64,000 nt of DNA from Desulfobacter sp. (GCA_028768525.1 CP054837.1:5932001-5996000); one strand, 5' to 3'. Positions 8,830-17,955 are shown, numbered from the stretch's first letter. Notes: generated from the sequence alone by a model not told the origin. Numbers and translations are program-made.

Positions 8830-9930
8830 CTATCTCTGGTCGGTATCCAGTTCGCGTTCGAGTTTACGTGAGAAATTTGACATTGAAAAGCATCCCAGAA
8901 AATACATCAAAGCCACAAAGAGATACATTTCCGTTGAAAATCCCATCCATTCAGGATTCTGAATCACTGTTTTGGAGGTAAGCAAAAAATCGTATAGTGC
9001 AATTATGACCACCAGAGAGGTGTCCTTGAACGCCGAGACCAGTACGCTGACCGTCGGCGGAATCACTATTTTCAGGGCCTGGGGAAGAATAATCAGGCGC
9101 ATGGTCTGCACGTAGTTGAGCCCCAGCGAGTCGGCCGCCTCATACTGGCCTGAGGACATGCCCTGTAACCCGCCCCTCACCACCTCTGCCACATAGGCCG
9201 CAGTAAATAGAATGATGGCCATCTGCGCCCTGAGGATGGTATTGATGGTAACCCCTTCGGGCAGGAACAGTGGAAATATGATGGATGACATGAACAGCAG
9301 CGAAATCAGTGGCACACCCCGTATCATTTCGATATAGGTGATGGAAAGATACCGGATCATGGGCATGTGTGATGTCCTCCCCAGTGCCAGGATGACACCC
9401 AGGGGATAGGCTGCCGTCAGCCCGAATACCGACAGCAGCAGGGTCAGGGGAAGCCCCCCCCATTTCATGCTGTCCACCGCTGTGAGCCCAAGTATGCCGC
9501 CTTTCATGAGGATACCCATGGCAATCAGCCCGCCGACCCATCCGTAGGCCAGGGCTTTTCCCCAGTATTTCCGGTTGTTGGAGAAAAAGAGAAGGACAAA
9601 AAGCATCATCATGGCGGTAAAGGGGCGCCAATGCAGGTCATGGGGGTAAAAACCGAAAATAACGAAGCGCAGGTTTTTGGCGACCACAGCCCAGCAGGCG
9701 CCATCTCCGGATTTACAGGCTGCAGAAGTGCCGAACCAGGAGGCGTCTATCACTGCCCATTTGAGAAAAGGCGGCAGGAATTTGATTAAAAATCCCAGTA
9801 CCACAATGGTTAGAATGGAGTTAAATACGCCGTTAAACAGGTTTTCCTTTAGCCATCCCACGAGGCCCCTCCGGTTGGCAGGGGGACGCAGGCGTTTAAT
9901 ATATTCATGGTCTATGGGGATGACAGCCAT
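8830..9930 (-). CDS. aapM: general amino-acid ABC transporter permease AapM
   Basis: Inner-membrane permease of 366 residues. It has the AapM layout: an N-terminal extension with membrane segments, including a family-typical insert around 70-115, then a HisM-type core ending in the EAA loop (QYEAADSLGLNYVQTMRLIILPQALKIVIPP split over about residues 265-295). It stops 59 bp before aapP and starts 1 bp after the aapQ stop, consistent with co-translation. It pairs with AapQ to form the heterodimeric channel. Confidence 0.92.
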   Translation of the reverse strand: MAVIPIDHEYIKRLRPPANRRGLVGWLKENLFNGVFNSILTIVVLGFLIKFLPPFLKWAVIDASWFGTSAACKSGDGACWAVVAKNLRFVIFGFYPHDLHWRPFTAMMMLFVLLFFSNNRKYWGKALAYGWVGGLIAMGILMKGGILGLTAVDSMKWGGLPLTLLLSVFGLTAAYPLGVILALGRTSHMPMIRYLSITYIEMIRGVPLISLLFMSSIIFPLFLPEGVTINTILRAQMAIILFTAAYVAEVVRGGLQGMSSGQYEAADSLGLNYVQTMRLIILPQALKIVIPPTVSVLVSAFKDTSLVVIIALYDFLLTSKTVIQNPEWMGFSTEMYLFVALMYFLGCFSMSNFSRKLERELDTDQR

Positions 9931-9931
9931 A

Positions 9932-11107
9932 TTATCTTTCCACTAATTTTGATTTTTTATTATACCAGTTCATGAACAGGGAGGTGGATAGGCTGAAGAT
10001 GAGATAGCATCCCATGATCAGGGCCACCCCCTCAATGGACTGCCCGGTGATATTAATGGTGGTGTTGGCCACAGAGACGAAATCGGGGTATCCGATGGCA
10101 ATGGCCAGAGAGGAGTTCTTTGTCAGGTTAAGCATCTGGCTGGTCAGGGGCGGAATGATGACCCGCAGCGCCTGGGGCAGGATCACCAGATTGAGGATAT
10201 GTCCTTTTTTAAGCCCGATGGACATGGCTGCCTCGGTCTGCCCCCGGCTGACGGCTTGAATTCCGGCCCGGACCGCTTCGGCCACAAAGGCGGAGGTATA
10301 GATGACAAGTCCCAGCAGCAGGGCGATGAACTCAGGTGAGAGCATGAGTCCTCCCCTGAAATTAAATCCCTTGAGCACAGGGACATCCATCTGGGTGGGG
10401 GCACCGAAAAAGAGCCAGACCAAAAGCGGCAGCCCAAGGGCGGTCCCCGCAGATGCCCAGAGTACGGGGAAATCTTTTCCCGTATTTTCCTTTCTGATTC
10501 TTGCCCATCTGCCGATGAGCCAGGCCAGGACAAGGCCGGCAATGAGTGCCATGAGCATGTACTTGTGGGCGGGGTGGGCCGCAGGAATGCCCATGGCCAT
10601 CCCCCGGTTGCAGATAAACAGCCCTGGCAGGGGATTCAATGCGCCACGGGGGGAGGGAAATGATTCATAAAAAAGGGCATACCAGAAGAAAAGTTGAAGC
10701 AGCACCGGTATATTCTGCATGACTTCAATATAGATGGTGGCCATTTTCTGGACCAGCCAGTTGGTGGAGAGGCGGGCCACACCTACAAATACACCGATGA
10801 CCAGGCAGAGGACAATGCCGATAAAGCTCACCTTCAGGGTGTTGAGCGCACCTACCACCAGTGCCCTGCCATAGGAGTCGGCTGCGGAATATTGGATTAC
10901 GCTTTCACCGATTTCAAAGGCGGCTTCCTTATCAAGGAATCCGAATCCCGATGCAATGTTCTGCTTTTCCAGGTTGACCAGGGTGTTGCTCACCAGATAC
11001 CAGGCCAGTAGCCCCACCATTAAGAAGGTGAGCACCTGGTAGCCGATGGCCCGCTTATCAGGGTCCAGCCAGAACGGCACTTTTTCTTCTGAAATGCTCT
11101 TTTTCAT
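9932..11107 (-). CDS. aapQ: general amino-acid ABC transporter permease AapQ
   Basis: Second permease of the importer, 391 residues from ATG 11107 (MKKSISEEKVPFWLDPDKR); a longer frame to 11167 lacks conserved sequence and runs into the upstream hairpin, so I prefer the shorter start. Membrane segments flank a long extracytoplasmic insert typical of AapQ. The EAA loop reads GQTEAAMSIGLKKGHILNLVILPQALRVIIPP in two parts near residues 305-335. The gene follows aapJ after a GC-rich hairpin, which probably lowers permease expression relative to the binding protein. Confidence 0.92.
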   Translation of the reverse strand: MKKSISEEKVPFWLDPDKRAIGYQVLTFLMVGLLAWYLVSNTLVNLEKQNIASGFGFLDKEAAFEIGESVIQYSAADSYGRALVVGALNTLKVSFIGIVLCLVIGVFVGVARLSTNWLVQKMATIYIEVMQNIPVLLQLFFWYALFYESFPSPRGALNPLPGLFICNRGMAMGIPAAHPAHKYMLMALIAGLVLAWLIGRWARIRKENTGKDFPVLWASAGTALGLPLLVWLFFGAPTQMDVPVLKGFNFRGGLMLSPEFIALLLGLVIYTSAFVAEAVRAGIQAVSRGQTEAAMSIGLKKGHILNLVILPQALRVIIPPLTSQMLNLTKNSSLAIAIGYPDFVSVANTTINITGQSIEGVALIMGCYLIFSLSTSLFMNWYNKKSKLVER

Positions 11108-11159
11108 ATTTCTTTGTTTTCCGGTTTCAGGTGTTCGGTTTGAAGTTGTCCGGATGAAG

Positions 11160-11188
11160 GGCGGCACCTGCCTGGGGCAGGCGCCGCC
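11160..11188 (-). other. aapJ-aapQ intergenic hairpin
   Basis: GGCGGCACCTGCC (11160-11172) pairs with GGCAGGCGCCGCC (11176-11188), 12 of 13 pairs, loop of 3 nt. Such structures after binding-protein genes commonly protect the upstream mRNA and reduce read-through. No T-run follows. Confidence 0.6.
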
Positions 11189-11251
11189 GATAAGTTCAGA
11201 TCAGGCATCTATGCCGGGTTTTTATACCAGGCAGTTATGCCGGGCAGCAAA

Positions 11252-12265
11252 CTATCTGATGGGAGACGCATACATAAGCCCGCCTTTGGTCCACAGGTCG
11301 TTGAGGCCGCGTTCAAGGGCAAGGGCTGTTTTGGGGCCGATATTCCGTTCAAAGATTTCGCCGTAGTTGCCCACCTGTTTGATGATGTTGTAGGCCCATT
11401 TGTCATCAATGCCCATCTGGGCGCCCATACCCGGGGTCACGCCCAGGAAGCGTTTAATTCCGGGATTTGTTGATTTGAGCATCTGGTCGATGTTTTTGGA
11501 GGTGATGCCGAATTCCTCGGCTTGGATCATGGCCATCACGGTCCAGTTGACAATATCGTACCACTGATCGTCGCCATGACGGACAACAGGGCAGAGGGGT
11601 TCTTTGGAAATAACTTCGGGCAGCAGCTCATAATCGGCCGGGTTGGGGGCTACGGATCTCTGTGCGGCGAGCTGGGAAACGTCTGAGGTCAGCACATCGC
11701 AGCGGCCTGCAAAAAAGGCCTTGTTCAGTTCTGCTGTATTTTCAATGACAACCGGGGACCATTTCATGCCGTTGGTTCTAAAGTAATCGGCGGCATTCAT
11801 TTCCGTTGTGGTGCCGGGAAGGACACAGACAGTTGCCCCGTCCAGTTCTTTGGCGCTTTTTACCCCAAGCTTTTTAGGGATGAGAAAGCCCTGGCCGTCG
11901 TAATAGTTCGGCTGGACGAAATTCAACCCTGATTTGGTCTCCCTGGACAGGGTCTGGGTGGTATTTCTGCACAACACGTCGATTTCCTTGGACTGGAGGG
12001 CGGGCAGACGCTGAACCGCTGTCAGAGATGCGAATTTAACCTTGGAGGCATCGCCGAATACGGCTGCGGCTACTGCTTTCGCAGTGTCCACATCAATTCC
12101 CTTCCACTCGCCCTTGTCATCGGGCATGCTGAATCCGAATACATTGCCGTTGACGCCGGCTTTTATATATCCGCGTTTTTTTACTTCATCCAGGGTGTTG
12201 GCCCAAGCCAAGGATGTCATAGCCAGAATGGTGATGCAACTGATTAAAATTTTGAACAATTTCAT
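11252..12265 (-). CDS. aapJ: amino-acid ABC transporter substrate-binding protein AapJ
   Basis: Periplasmic binding protein of the importer, 337 residues from ATG 12265 with AGGAGGGG 7 nt upstream; a frame extending to 12355 lacks a signal-like start. The signal peptide (about residues 1-22) ends in SLAWA-NTL. The mature part opens with LDEVKKRGYIKAGVNGN, then VDTAKAVAAAVFGDA and LCRNTTQTLSRETKSGLNF, matching cluster 3 binding proteins of the AapJ/BztA type for glutamate, glutamine, aspartate and related acids. First gene of the four-gene unit, so its promoter should lie in 12266-12440. Confidence 0.93.
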   Translation of the reverse strand: MKLFKILISCITILAMTSLAWANTLDEVKKRGYIKAGVNGNVFGFSMPDDKGEWKGIDVDTAKAVAAAVFGDASKVKFASLTAVQRLPALQSKEIDVLCRNTTQTLSRETKSGLNFVQPNYYDGQGFLIPKKLGVKSAKELDGATVCVLPGTTTEMNAADYFRTNGMKWSPVVIENTAELNKAFFAGRCDVLTSDVSQLAAQRSVAPNPADYELLPEVISKEPLCPVVRHGDDQWYDIVNWTVMAMIQAEEFGITSKNIDQMLKSTNPGIKRFLGVTPGMGAQMGIDDKWAYNIIKQVGNYGEIFERNIGPKTALALERGLNDLWTKGGLMYASPIR

Positions 12266-12477
12266 AGATACTCCCCTCCTGCAGTAAAAAGTTAAACACG
12301 TGATGTAGATTACGAAAACCTTCGTCAGTATTAGCACAACGCAGTAATAATTCAAGGAAATTTACAGTTCAAAGAAAAAATTTGCCCAAAGCCCACATGG
12401 GAAATGAAATGGTAAAAAAAATGTAAATAGAGTACCGGTGGTTGAATATGATTCCGCCGCCCGGTAAGACAGAGTCC

Positions 12478-13137
12478 ATGTGTATCTATGGAAAAATATT
12501 CCGGGAACCGGTGAATGCCATTTCCCACGGTGCCGGCGCCGTGGGTGCTGTGGTCGCCCTGACCCTGATGGTGGTGTTTGCTGCTTTGCGGGCCGATGTC
12601 TGGCATGTGGTTTCCTTTTCAGTCTTCGGTGCCACCATGATTCTCATGTATACGTCCAGCTTCCTTTACCACGCCCTGAAAATTTCTGAAAAGGCGCTGC
12701 TGGTTTTCCGCCGCATCGACCACATCATGATTTTCATGGTGATTGCCGGGTCCTATACCCCGCTTTGCCTGGTGCCGCTGAGGGGGCCCTGGGGGTGGAG
12801 CCTTTTCGGAACGGTGTGGGGAATCGCCGTCGCCGGCATCTTCCTCAAGATTTTTTTCATCACCGCTCCAAGATGGGTGTCCACTTTCATTTACCTGATG
12901 ATGGGGTGGCTGTGTATGGTGGCGGTGTATCCCCTGGTCAAGACGTTGGTCCCCATGGCCTTGTTCTGGCTGGCCCTGGGGGGACTTTTTTACAGTGTGG
13001 GCGCTGTGGTCTACGCTTTAAAGCGGCCCAATCCCCTTCCGGGTGTGTTCGGGTTCCATGAGATTTGGCACTGCTTCGTGATTCTGGGATCCGCCTGCCA
13101 TTTCTGGCTGTCTTTCAGGTATTTGATGTATATCTGA
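12478..13137 (+). CDS. trhA: hemolysin III / TrhA family (PAQR-like) membrane protein
   Basis: Seven-helix integral membrane protein of 219 residues from ATG 12478 (MCIYGKIFREPVNAISHGAGA). Family residues visible: EPVNAISHGAGAVGA at the start, SSFLYHALK in helix 2, RRIDHIMIFMVIAGSYTPLCL, and a C-terminal FHEIWHCFVILGSACHF. The histidines and the aspartate in these motifs form the presumed metal site of PAQR hydrolases. Alternative upstream starts (TTG 12442, ATG 12448) add residues that do not resemble the family. It is divergent from aapJ; role in this organism unknown (membrane homeostasis in others). Confidence 0.87.
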   Translation: MCIYGKIFREPVNAISHGAGAVGAVVALTLMVVFAALRADVWHVVSFSVFGATMILMYTSSFLYHALKISEKALLVFRRIDHIMIFMVIAGSYTPLCLVPLRGPWGWSLFGTVWGIAVAGIFLKIFFITAPRWVSTFIYLMMGWLCMVAVYPLVKTLVPMALFWLALGGLFYSVGAVVYALKRPNPLPGVFGFHEIWHCFVILGSACHFWLSFRYLMYI

Positions 13138-13280
13138 ACCCTGTGTTTTTTCTTTTCTTGTCTTTTGATTGATTCTTTGCAAAACTTCCGGGCCTAGGGT
13201 GGTGTTTTAGCTTTTTCGTGATTACGTTACCCTTATGCGAGACCCTGGAGATGATCCGGCGATACCATTGGGAGATGACC

Positions 13281-13835
13281 ATGAAGATATGCAGCTCAAG
13301 GAATATAACGGACCACAGTCACCTGAATCTGGTTTCAGTGGATTATTTGGACCGGAACGGAACCGGAAAAAAATGGATTTACGCCTCCAGGGGAAAAGAG
13401 TCCCGGCCCGATGCCGTTGTTGTGGTTCCCTTTCATAAAGCGGAGGATAAACTTGTGCTTATCCGGGAATTCAGAGTTCCCCTGGGCGGTTATCAATACG
13501 GATTCCCTGCCGGCCTGGTGGATGCCGGGGAAGGTGTGGATACGGCGGGACGCAGGGAATTATACGAGGAAACAGGGCTAAAGGTCACCAAGGTACTTCG
13601 CCAAAGCCCGCCTATATTTTCGTCCTCGGGCATGACCGATGAAAGCATCTGTCTTTTATATGTGGAATGTGACGGCCGCCCGGACACCCATCACAATGAG
13701 GCATCGGAAGAGATAGACGTCGTGATGCTTTCCCCCCAAGAGGCGAAAGCGCTTCTGCAGCAGCAGGATTACTTATTTGATGTGAAATCCTGGATTGTAC
13801 TGGACCGGTTTGCCGCCACCGGCTGTGTCCTCTGA
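13281..13835 (+). CDS. NUDIX hydrolase (ADP-ribose pyrophosphatase-like)
   Basis: 184 residues from ATG 13281, chosen because GGGAG lies 7 nt upstream; ATGs at 13251 and 13275 are in frame. The Nudix box runs from GLVDAGEGVDTAGRRELYEE to TGL (G-x5-E-x7-REL-x2-E-x-G type, near residues 83-105), with PPIFSSSGMTDESICLLYVE downstream as in ADP-sugar and NAD-related pyrophosphatases. It probably hydrolyses a nucleoside diphosphate linked to another moiety; substrate not determinable. The M48 peptidase starts 23 bp after its stop on the same strand. Confidence 0.88.
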   Translation: MKICSSRNITDHSHLNLVSVDYLDRNGTGKKWIYASRGKESRPDAVVVVPFHKAEDKLVLIREFRVPLGGYQYGFPAGLVDAGEGVDTAGRRELYEETGLKVTKVLRQSPPIFSSSGMTDESICLLYVECDGRPDTHHNEASEEIDVVMLSPQEAKALLQQQDYLFDVKSWIVLDRFAATGCVL

Positions 13836-13857
13836 TGGGGATGGCATAGGGATTGAT

Positions 13858-15471
13858 ATGTTTTCCAATTTTATATATGTGCTGATCGCCCTGGTGATAT
13901 ACACCACCGCTGACCTGCTTGAAAAACCAGAGACGGTTGGACTCACCGGGCTCTATGCAAGCTTGGCCCTGGGACTGGCCTTTGCCCTGGTCTGCAACTT
14001 TTCTTTCAGACGGCTGGCCAGAAGCAGGGGGGCTGTTTCCATGGCCGGTATTGACCGGCAGGTGAACAGGACCATCACCCGGCTTTCGGTTGCGGCCCTC
14101 ATCCTTTTTGGGGCGAATATTTATATTTATCGCCTCAATCATCTCGTAGGGGAATTTTTCCTGTTTCAATGGATTCCGACATTGGAGGCCCTAATTTTTT
14201 TAGGGCTTTTTATGGGGTATCTGATTTTGATCTGGAATGCGGCCTATAAAATTCAAAGGCGGTATTTTCCGGGTAACCTTACTAAAAAGGCCTTTATTTT
14301 TTCCAATATCGCCTTTTCCCTGCCCGCACTGCTACCCTGGTGCGGCATCTCTCTGCTGGCGGATCTTCTGGTGGCACTCCCCTTTGAGTCAGTCCGAAAT
14401 TTCTTAAACACCACCACCGGCGAGCTTATTTATATCATTGTGTTTTTAACGGCTGTGTCTGTTTTCGGCCCCGTGCTGATCCAGCGGCTCTGGCGCTGCA
14501 GGCCTTTACCGCCCGGGGAGGCCAGGGCGCGGATTGAGGAAACCTGCCGCCGGGCGAAGCTGAAGTACAATAATATTTTGAAATGGGAGTTGTTCGGTGG
14601 GGCCATGATTACAGCCGGGGTCATGGGGATTGTGGGGCGGTTCAGGTACATCCTGGTCACCCCGGCGCTGCTCAATTCTCTGGATGACGATGAAATAGAA
14701 GGGGTGATCCTCCATGAGATCGGCCATGTCCGGTACCATCACATGCTTTTTTATCTGATGTTTTTTGCCGGATTCATTGCCTGCAATTTTGTTTTTTTTG
14801 AACCCCTTTTTCTCATGCTCTATGTGGCCCAGCCCGTTTACCTGGTTTTTGAATTTATCGGTATACCCAAGGAAACCGGTCATGCTGCCACCGTTTGCGC
14901 CGGAATGATAGGGGTGTTCCTTTTATATTTCAGGCTGATTTTCGGGTTGTTTATGCGTAATTTTGAACGCCAGGCCGATCTCCATGTGTTCAATTTTCAG
15001 CCCGGACCCTCTGCATTGATTTCCACTTTTTATAAAATCGCCTCCCTGAGTCGCCAGTCCATTGATAAGCCCAATTGGCACCATTTCAGCATTGGGGAGC
15101 GTATCCGGTTCCTTGAGCAATGCAGGAATAATCCGGGCCTGGTGGTGCGGCACCACGCCCGGGTCAGGAGAATGATACTGGCCTACCTGTTGATTGCGGC
15201 AGCGTTGTTTTCCACAGGGTACAGCATCAGCTACGGAAGCCTGAAACAGCCCTTCGGGCGGTATATTGCCGGAAAGGTCCTGTCCAGGGAGCTGGCGCTT
15301 GATCCTGAAAATTCAGATCTGTATGTATTGGTGGGGACTACTACTATAACGACAACCTCTATGATAAAGCCCTGGATGCCTATGAGAATGTCCTCAGGAT
15401 TGATCCCCACAATGTCCATGCCCTCAATAATCTGGCCTGGCTGTTGGCCACCTGCCCTGAAACTTCCCTGA
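13858..15471 (+). CDS. M48 family membrane metallopeptidase, reading frame broken before its C-terminal TPR part
   Basis: Membrane zinc protease related to HtpX/Ste24. From ATG 13858 about 490 meaningful residues follow: several N-terminal membrane helices, zinc motif HEIGH (H286, E287, H290), further helices, and the third ligand region NFERQADLH. The frame then becomes low-complexity threonine-rich sequence and stops at 15471. A single extra G in the GGGG run at 15333-15336 would restore a continuous product of about 616 residues ending at 15707, with a TPR-like tail. The catalytic domain is intact either way. It could be a real mutation or a homopolymer sequencing error. Confidence 0.8.
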   Translation: MFSNFIYVLIALVIYTTADLLEKPETVGLTGLYASLALGLAFALVCNFSFRRLARSRGAVSMAGIDRQVNRTITRLSVAALILFGANIYIYRLNHLVGEFFLFQWIPTLEALIFLGLFMGYLILIWNAAYKIQRRYFPGNLTKKAFIFSNIAFSLPALLPWCGISLLADLLVALPFESVRNFLNTTTGELIYIIVFLTAVSVFGPVLIQRLWRCRPLPPGEARARIEETCRRAKLKYNNILKWELFGGAMITAGVMGIVGRFRYILVTPALLNSLDDDEIEGVILHEIGHVRYHHMLFYLMFFAGFIACNFVFFEPLFLMLYVAQPVYLVFEFIGIPKETGHAATVCAGMIGVFLLYFRLIFGLFMRNFERQADLHVFNFQPGPSALISTFYKIASLSRQSIDKPNWHHFSIGERIRFLEQCRNNPGLVVRHHARVRRMILAYLLIAAALFSTGYSISYGSLKQPFGRYIAGKVLSRELALDPENSDLYVLVGTTTITTTSMIKPWMPMRMSSGLIPTMSMPSIIWPGCWPPALKLP

Positions 15472-15707
15472 GGGAACCGGTTCGTGCTTTGGCGCTGGCG
15501 GAGCGTGCCTTGGAACAAGAAGAGGAAGCCTTTATCCTGGATACCTATGCCGAAGCCCTGTTTTTGAATGGACGGAGAGCAGAGGCCCTGGAGGCCGCCC
15601 GTCGGGCTGTGGCGGGTGCCAAAGAAAAGCAGGCCTATTACCGGGACCAGGTTCGCCGGTTTGAGGACGCCCTCCAAAGGGAGGGTGTGCAGAATTTTAA
15701 AGACTAA
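15336..15707 (+). pseudogene. detached TPR-like C-terminal part of the M48 peptidase (frame 0)
   Basis: In the frame one base earlier than the peptidase, DYYYNDNLYDKALDAYENV continues into LRIDPHNVHALNNLAWLLAT, a textbook TPR helix pair, and then PETSLREPVRALALAERALE and the rest to a stop at 15707. No ribosome-binding site supports separate translation. It directly continues the peptidase if one G is added at 15333-15336. Confidence 0.75.
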
Positions 15708-16398
15708 TGCCCACAGGCAGAAATGCCATGCCGGTCATTTTAACCACTTCCTTGATGATCCTGTCCCCCCGGCTTTCTGCAATCAGCGCCATGGTATCCT
15801 GAAGGGAAATCAGTTTACCGAAAAGGCGTTCGAAACTAAGGTTCTGAACCGGGCCGTCACAGGTGTTCGTGGTCAGGTAGAGGCTGCCGTCGAGGCGGTG
15901 CCGGGTCTTGAGCCGCCATACAAGGATCTCAATGTTCCGGGCGGCGTTGTACAGGTTCTGGGCATCCAGAAAATCCAGCATATACAGGTCGCATTTGCCG
16001 TTGTATGCGGTATTAATCATGGTGTATAGCCCGTACATCACCGCATAGACGCGGTCGCCGGTGTATTCCGGTTCAAAGCCGAGCAGGATGGCATCGGTGC
16101 CCTGTTTCTGGTCGATTTCGGTGTCCGGGGGCAGGGGCGGGCATTGAAAAATCCTGGCGACCCTGGAATCAATGGTGGCACCCTGGGTTTTGGCAAGCTC
16201 CGCTGAATTCATTTTATACAGCTTGCGGGTAAGGGCTTTTAGGAGTGTCAGGGTCTGCCGGATGTGGATATCAGATATCTGGTTGACGTCGCTTTTGGCC
16301 AGGGTGCCGACATTAAAGTCCTTTGAGACACACCCGGCCGCTGCGAAAGATAAACAGATAAGAACAATATATGCTGTATGTCTAAGACGCTTTTGCAG
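15697..16398 (-). CDS. hypothetical lipoprotein, probable CTG start
   Basis: A frame with ATG at 16212 would give 171 residues, but it continues open upstream and encodes a clear lipoprotein signal: QKRLRHTAYIVLICLSFAAAGC, with the lipobox AAGC (Cys23 counting from CTG 16398). No ATG, GTG or TTG lies between that signal and the in-frame stop, so CTG 16398 (GAAGAG about 10 nt upstream) is the likely start, giving 233 residues and overlapping the end of the IscU-like gene. I do not recognise the family. The mature part is soluble-looking with one Cys in FQCPPLPPD and one in NTCDGP. Its 3' end overlaps the convergent M48-TPR frame by 11 bp. Confidence 0.6.
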   Translation of the reverse strand: MQKRLRHTAYIVLICLSFAAAGCVSKDFNVGTLAKSDVNQISDIHIRQTLTLLKALTRKLYKMNSAELAKTQGATIDSRVARIFQCPPLPPDTEIDQKQGTDAILLGFEPEYTGDRVYAVMYGLYTMINTAYNGKCDLYMLDFLDAQNLYNAARNIEILVWRLKTRHRLDGSLYLTTNTCDGPVQNLSFERLFGKLISLQDTMALIAESRGDRIIKEVVKMTGMAFLPVGISL

Positions 16399-16807
16399 AT
16401 TTCAGCTCTTCGATTCCCTGGTGCATGGTTTTAACGGCCAGCTGAATACAGTGGTGCTTTTTTTCCGGGATATTTTGGAGGGCATTGAATACATCTCCGT
16501 CATTAACGCTCAGGGCCTGGTCCAGGGTTTTGCCTTTAACCAGATCCACCGAGGCCATTGCCGCAGAGATGGCGCCTGCGCATCCTGTGATTTCATAGCG
16601 AACGTCTTCAATCGTATCGTTTTCATTAACCTTTATATAAATCTTCATGGTGTCCCCGCAGGAGCCAATTTTGGTTGACACCTGGTCTGCATTTTCAATA
16701 CAGCCCATATATTTTTTTTCAAGATAATAATCAATGGCCGGGTTTGCATAGCCGGCATCTGACAGCATTTTACGTTCTGCATCCATTGTTGTAATTTCAG
16801 TGACCAC
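16382..16807 (-). CDS. IscU/NifU-like iron-sulfur cluster scaffold protein
   Basis: Single-domain scaffold of 141 residues on which Fe-S clusters are built. All three ligand cysteines are present: Cys50 in GSCGD with the regulatory Asp52, Cys76 in ITGCAG, and Cys120 in KKHHC. The GCAG variant and long N-terminus resemble scaffold proteins of anaerobes, not the classical IscU of the isc operon. GTG 16807 is chosen because GAGGG lies 8 nt upstream; ATG 16786 is an alternative. No cysteine desulfurase is adjacent. A lipoprotein gene overlaps its 3' end. Confidence 0.85.
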   Translation of the reverse strand: MVTEITTMDAERKMLSDAGYANPAIDYYLEKKYMGCIENADQVSTKIGSCGDTMKIYIKVNENDTIEDVRYEITGCAGAISAAMASVDLVKGKTLDQALSVNDGDVFNALQNIPEKKHHCIQLAVKTMHQGIEELKSAKAS

Positions 16808-17210
16808 TTAAAAATCCCTCATTATACAGCCCTAACCAAAACAAAAATATCTTACCGGGCATGGAATAAAATATTTTACGGTTCTTATGTTTAATAACCT
16901 TCCTAAAATAAGGTATTTCTTTTTTATGTCAAGGGAAATGAAACCAGGAAGCAAAAGAAGGGCAAAAAGATACCGGTAAAGGGTGGTTGACGATGGCGGC
17001 AGCTGCGAATTGAATGTTTAAAAACGTTGTTCGCCGTTAAAATTGAGATTTTCGGAGTCCAATCCCCGGAATGGTGCAAATAGTACTTGTGATTATAGTT
17101 TGTTATGGTATGCTGGTTTTTACCATCTGATTAGTCAGCCCTTAACAGTTAAAAGTTGTAGCTTTAATTATACCATTTTCATTGTCACCTTGGCTAAAGG
17201 AGATCAGGTT
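16808..17210. other. 403-bp intergenic region upstream of khpA
   Basis: AT-rich, between the divergent IscU-like gene and khpA. It should carry the promoters of both. A possible khpA promoter is TTGTGA near 17090 with TATGCT 16 bp downstream. I see no RNA gene, repeat or coding frame with support. Confidence 0.4.
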
Positions 17211-17441
17211 ATGAAAGAGTTGATTAAGTTTATCGCACAGGCACTGGTTGATGACCCCGAACAAGTGGATGTACAAGAGATTAAAGCCCAGCAGACTCTG
17301 GTTCTTGAACTCAGGGTTGCCAAAGAAGACCTGGGAAAGGTAATCGGAAAAAAAGGGCGGACCGCCCAGGCCATGAGAACCATCCTGTCCTGCGCTTCAG
17401 CCAAGGAACAGAAACGGGTTATCCTGGAGATCGTCGAATAG
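17211..17441 (+). CDS. khpA: KH-domain RNA-binding protein KhpA
   Basis: A 76-residue single type II KH domain of the YlqC/KhpA family, an RNA-binding protein that in other bacteria partners with KhpB/EloR. The GxxG loop is VIGKKGRTAQAMRTIL, preceded by the family opening MKELIKFIAQALVDDPEQV. ATG 17211 has AAAGGAGA 7 nt upstream; a longer open frame from 17043 has neither conservation nor a ribosome-binding site. It often lies near rpsP-rimM-trmD, but here it is alone, followed by a terminator. Confidence 0.92.
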   Translation: MKELIKFIAQALVDDPEQVDVQEIKAQQTLVLELRVAKEDLGKVIGKKGRTAQAMRTILSCASAKEQKRVILEIVE

Positions 17442-17560
17442 GAACCGGTATCCGGTCAGATTATGTGTTCAGTTATGCAGGCACGGGTCGGTGCTGAGCC
17501 TGACCGCCGCCCATGTCTGCCTGATACCCCAAGAAATATCGCCAATCAAAAACTTACCGA

Positions 17561-17902
17561 TTAAGGCCGGCTCAGTGTCGGCTTTTTTATTTGCTTCGCC
17601 TTTTTAGGCCCGGGGATCTTGCCCATGCGTACATGGGCAATTTTTTTGTCTGCAGGCAGGCGTTTGATATGATACTCAAGCTTAAAGGCCCTGGATTTTG
17701 TCATGGGCGGGCTTTGGGCCACGCAGTTAACCGGCAGTCTCGCCCGGGTGTATTTGGAGGCCCGCCCGGCATTATGCATGCGAATGCGGGCATCCAGATC
17801 CTTGGTGACACCGCAGTACAGGCTGTTATCTGAACATTGGAGCAGGTACACCAGCCATTCTTTATGGGATATTGTCAATGCCATGGGCCGTCTTGATATC
17901 AT
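17561..17902 (-). CDS. GIY-YIG nuclease family protein
   Basis: 113 residues (107 if translation starts at ATG 17884). The GIY-YIG module is present: LVYLLQCSDNSLYCGVTKDLDARIRMHNAG with Y/YCGVT as the second half of the signature, catalytic-type Arg in the DLDAR stretch, and later AFKLEYHIKRLPADKK with the usual Glu. This matches the short UPF0213/YhbQ type, which resembles UvrC and homing endonucleases; cellular role is unclear. A basic C-terminal tail (PGPKKAKQIKKPTLSRP) extends it. Start uncertain because no clear ribosome-binding site precedes either ATG. Confidence 0.85.
   Translation of the reverse strand: MISRRPMALTISHKEWLVYLLQCSDNSLYCGVTKDLDARIRMHNAGRASKYTRARLPVNCVAQSPPMTKSRAFKLEYHIKRLPADKKIAHVRMGKIPGPKKAKQIKKPTLSRP
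17566..17588 (+). terminator. intrinsic terminator of khpA, inside the 3' end of the GIY-YIG gene
   Basis: GCCGGC (17566-17571), 5-nt loop, GTCGGC (17577-17582) followed by six T. One G-T wobble in the stem. It overlaps the last codons of the convergent gene. Confidence 0.65.
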
Positions 17903-17955
17903 TTCGCCGGTATGCTTTCAACAAGAATTAAATGCCTTATCTTTGTCTGGCAGTG

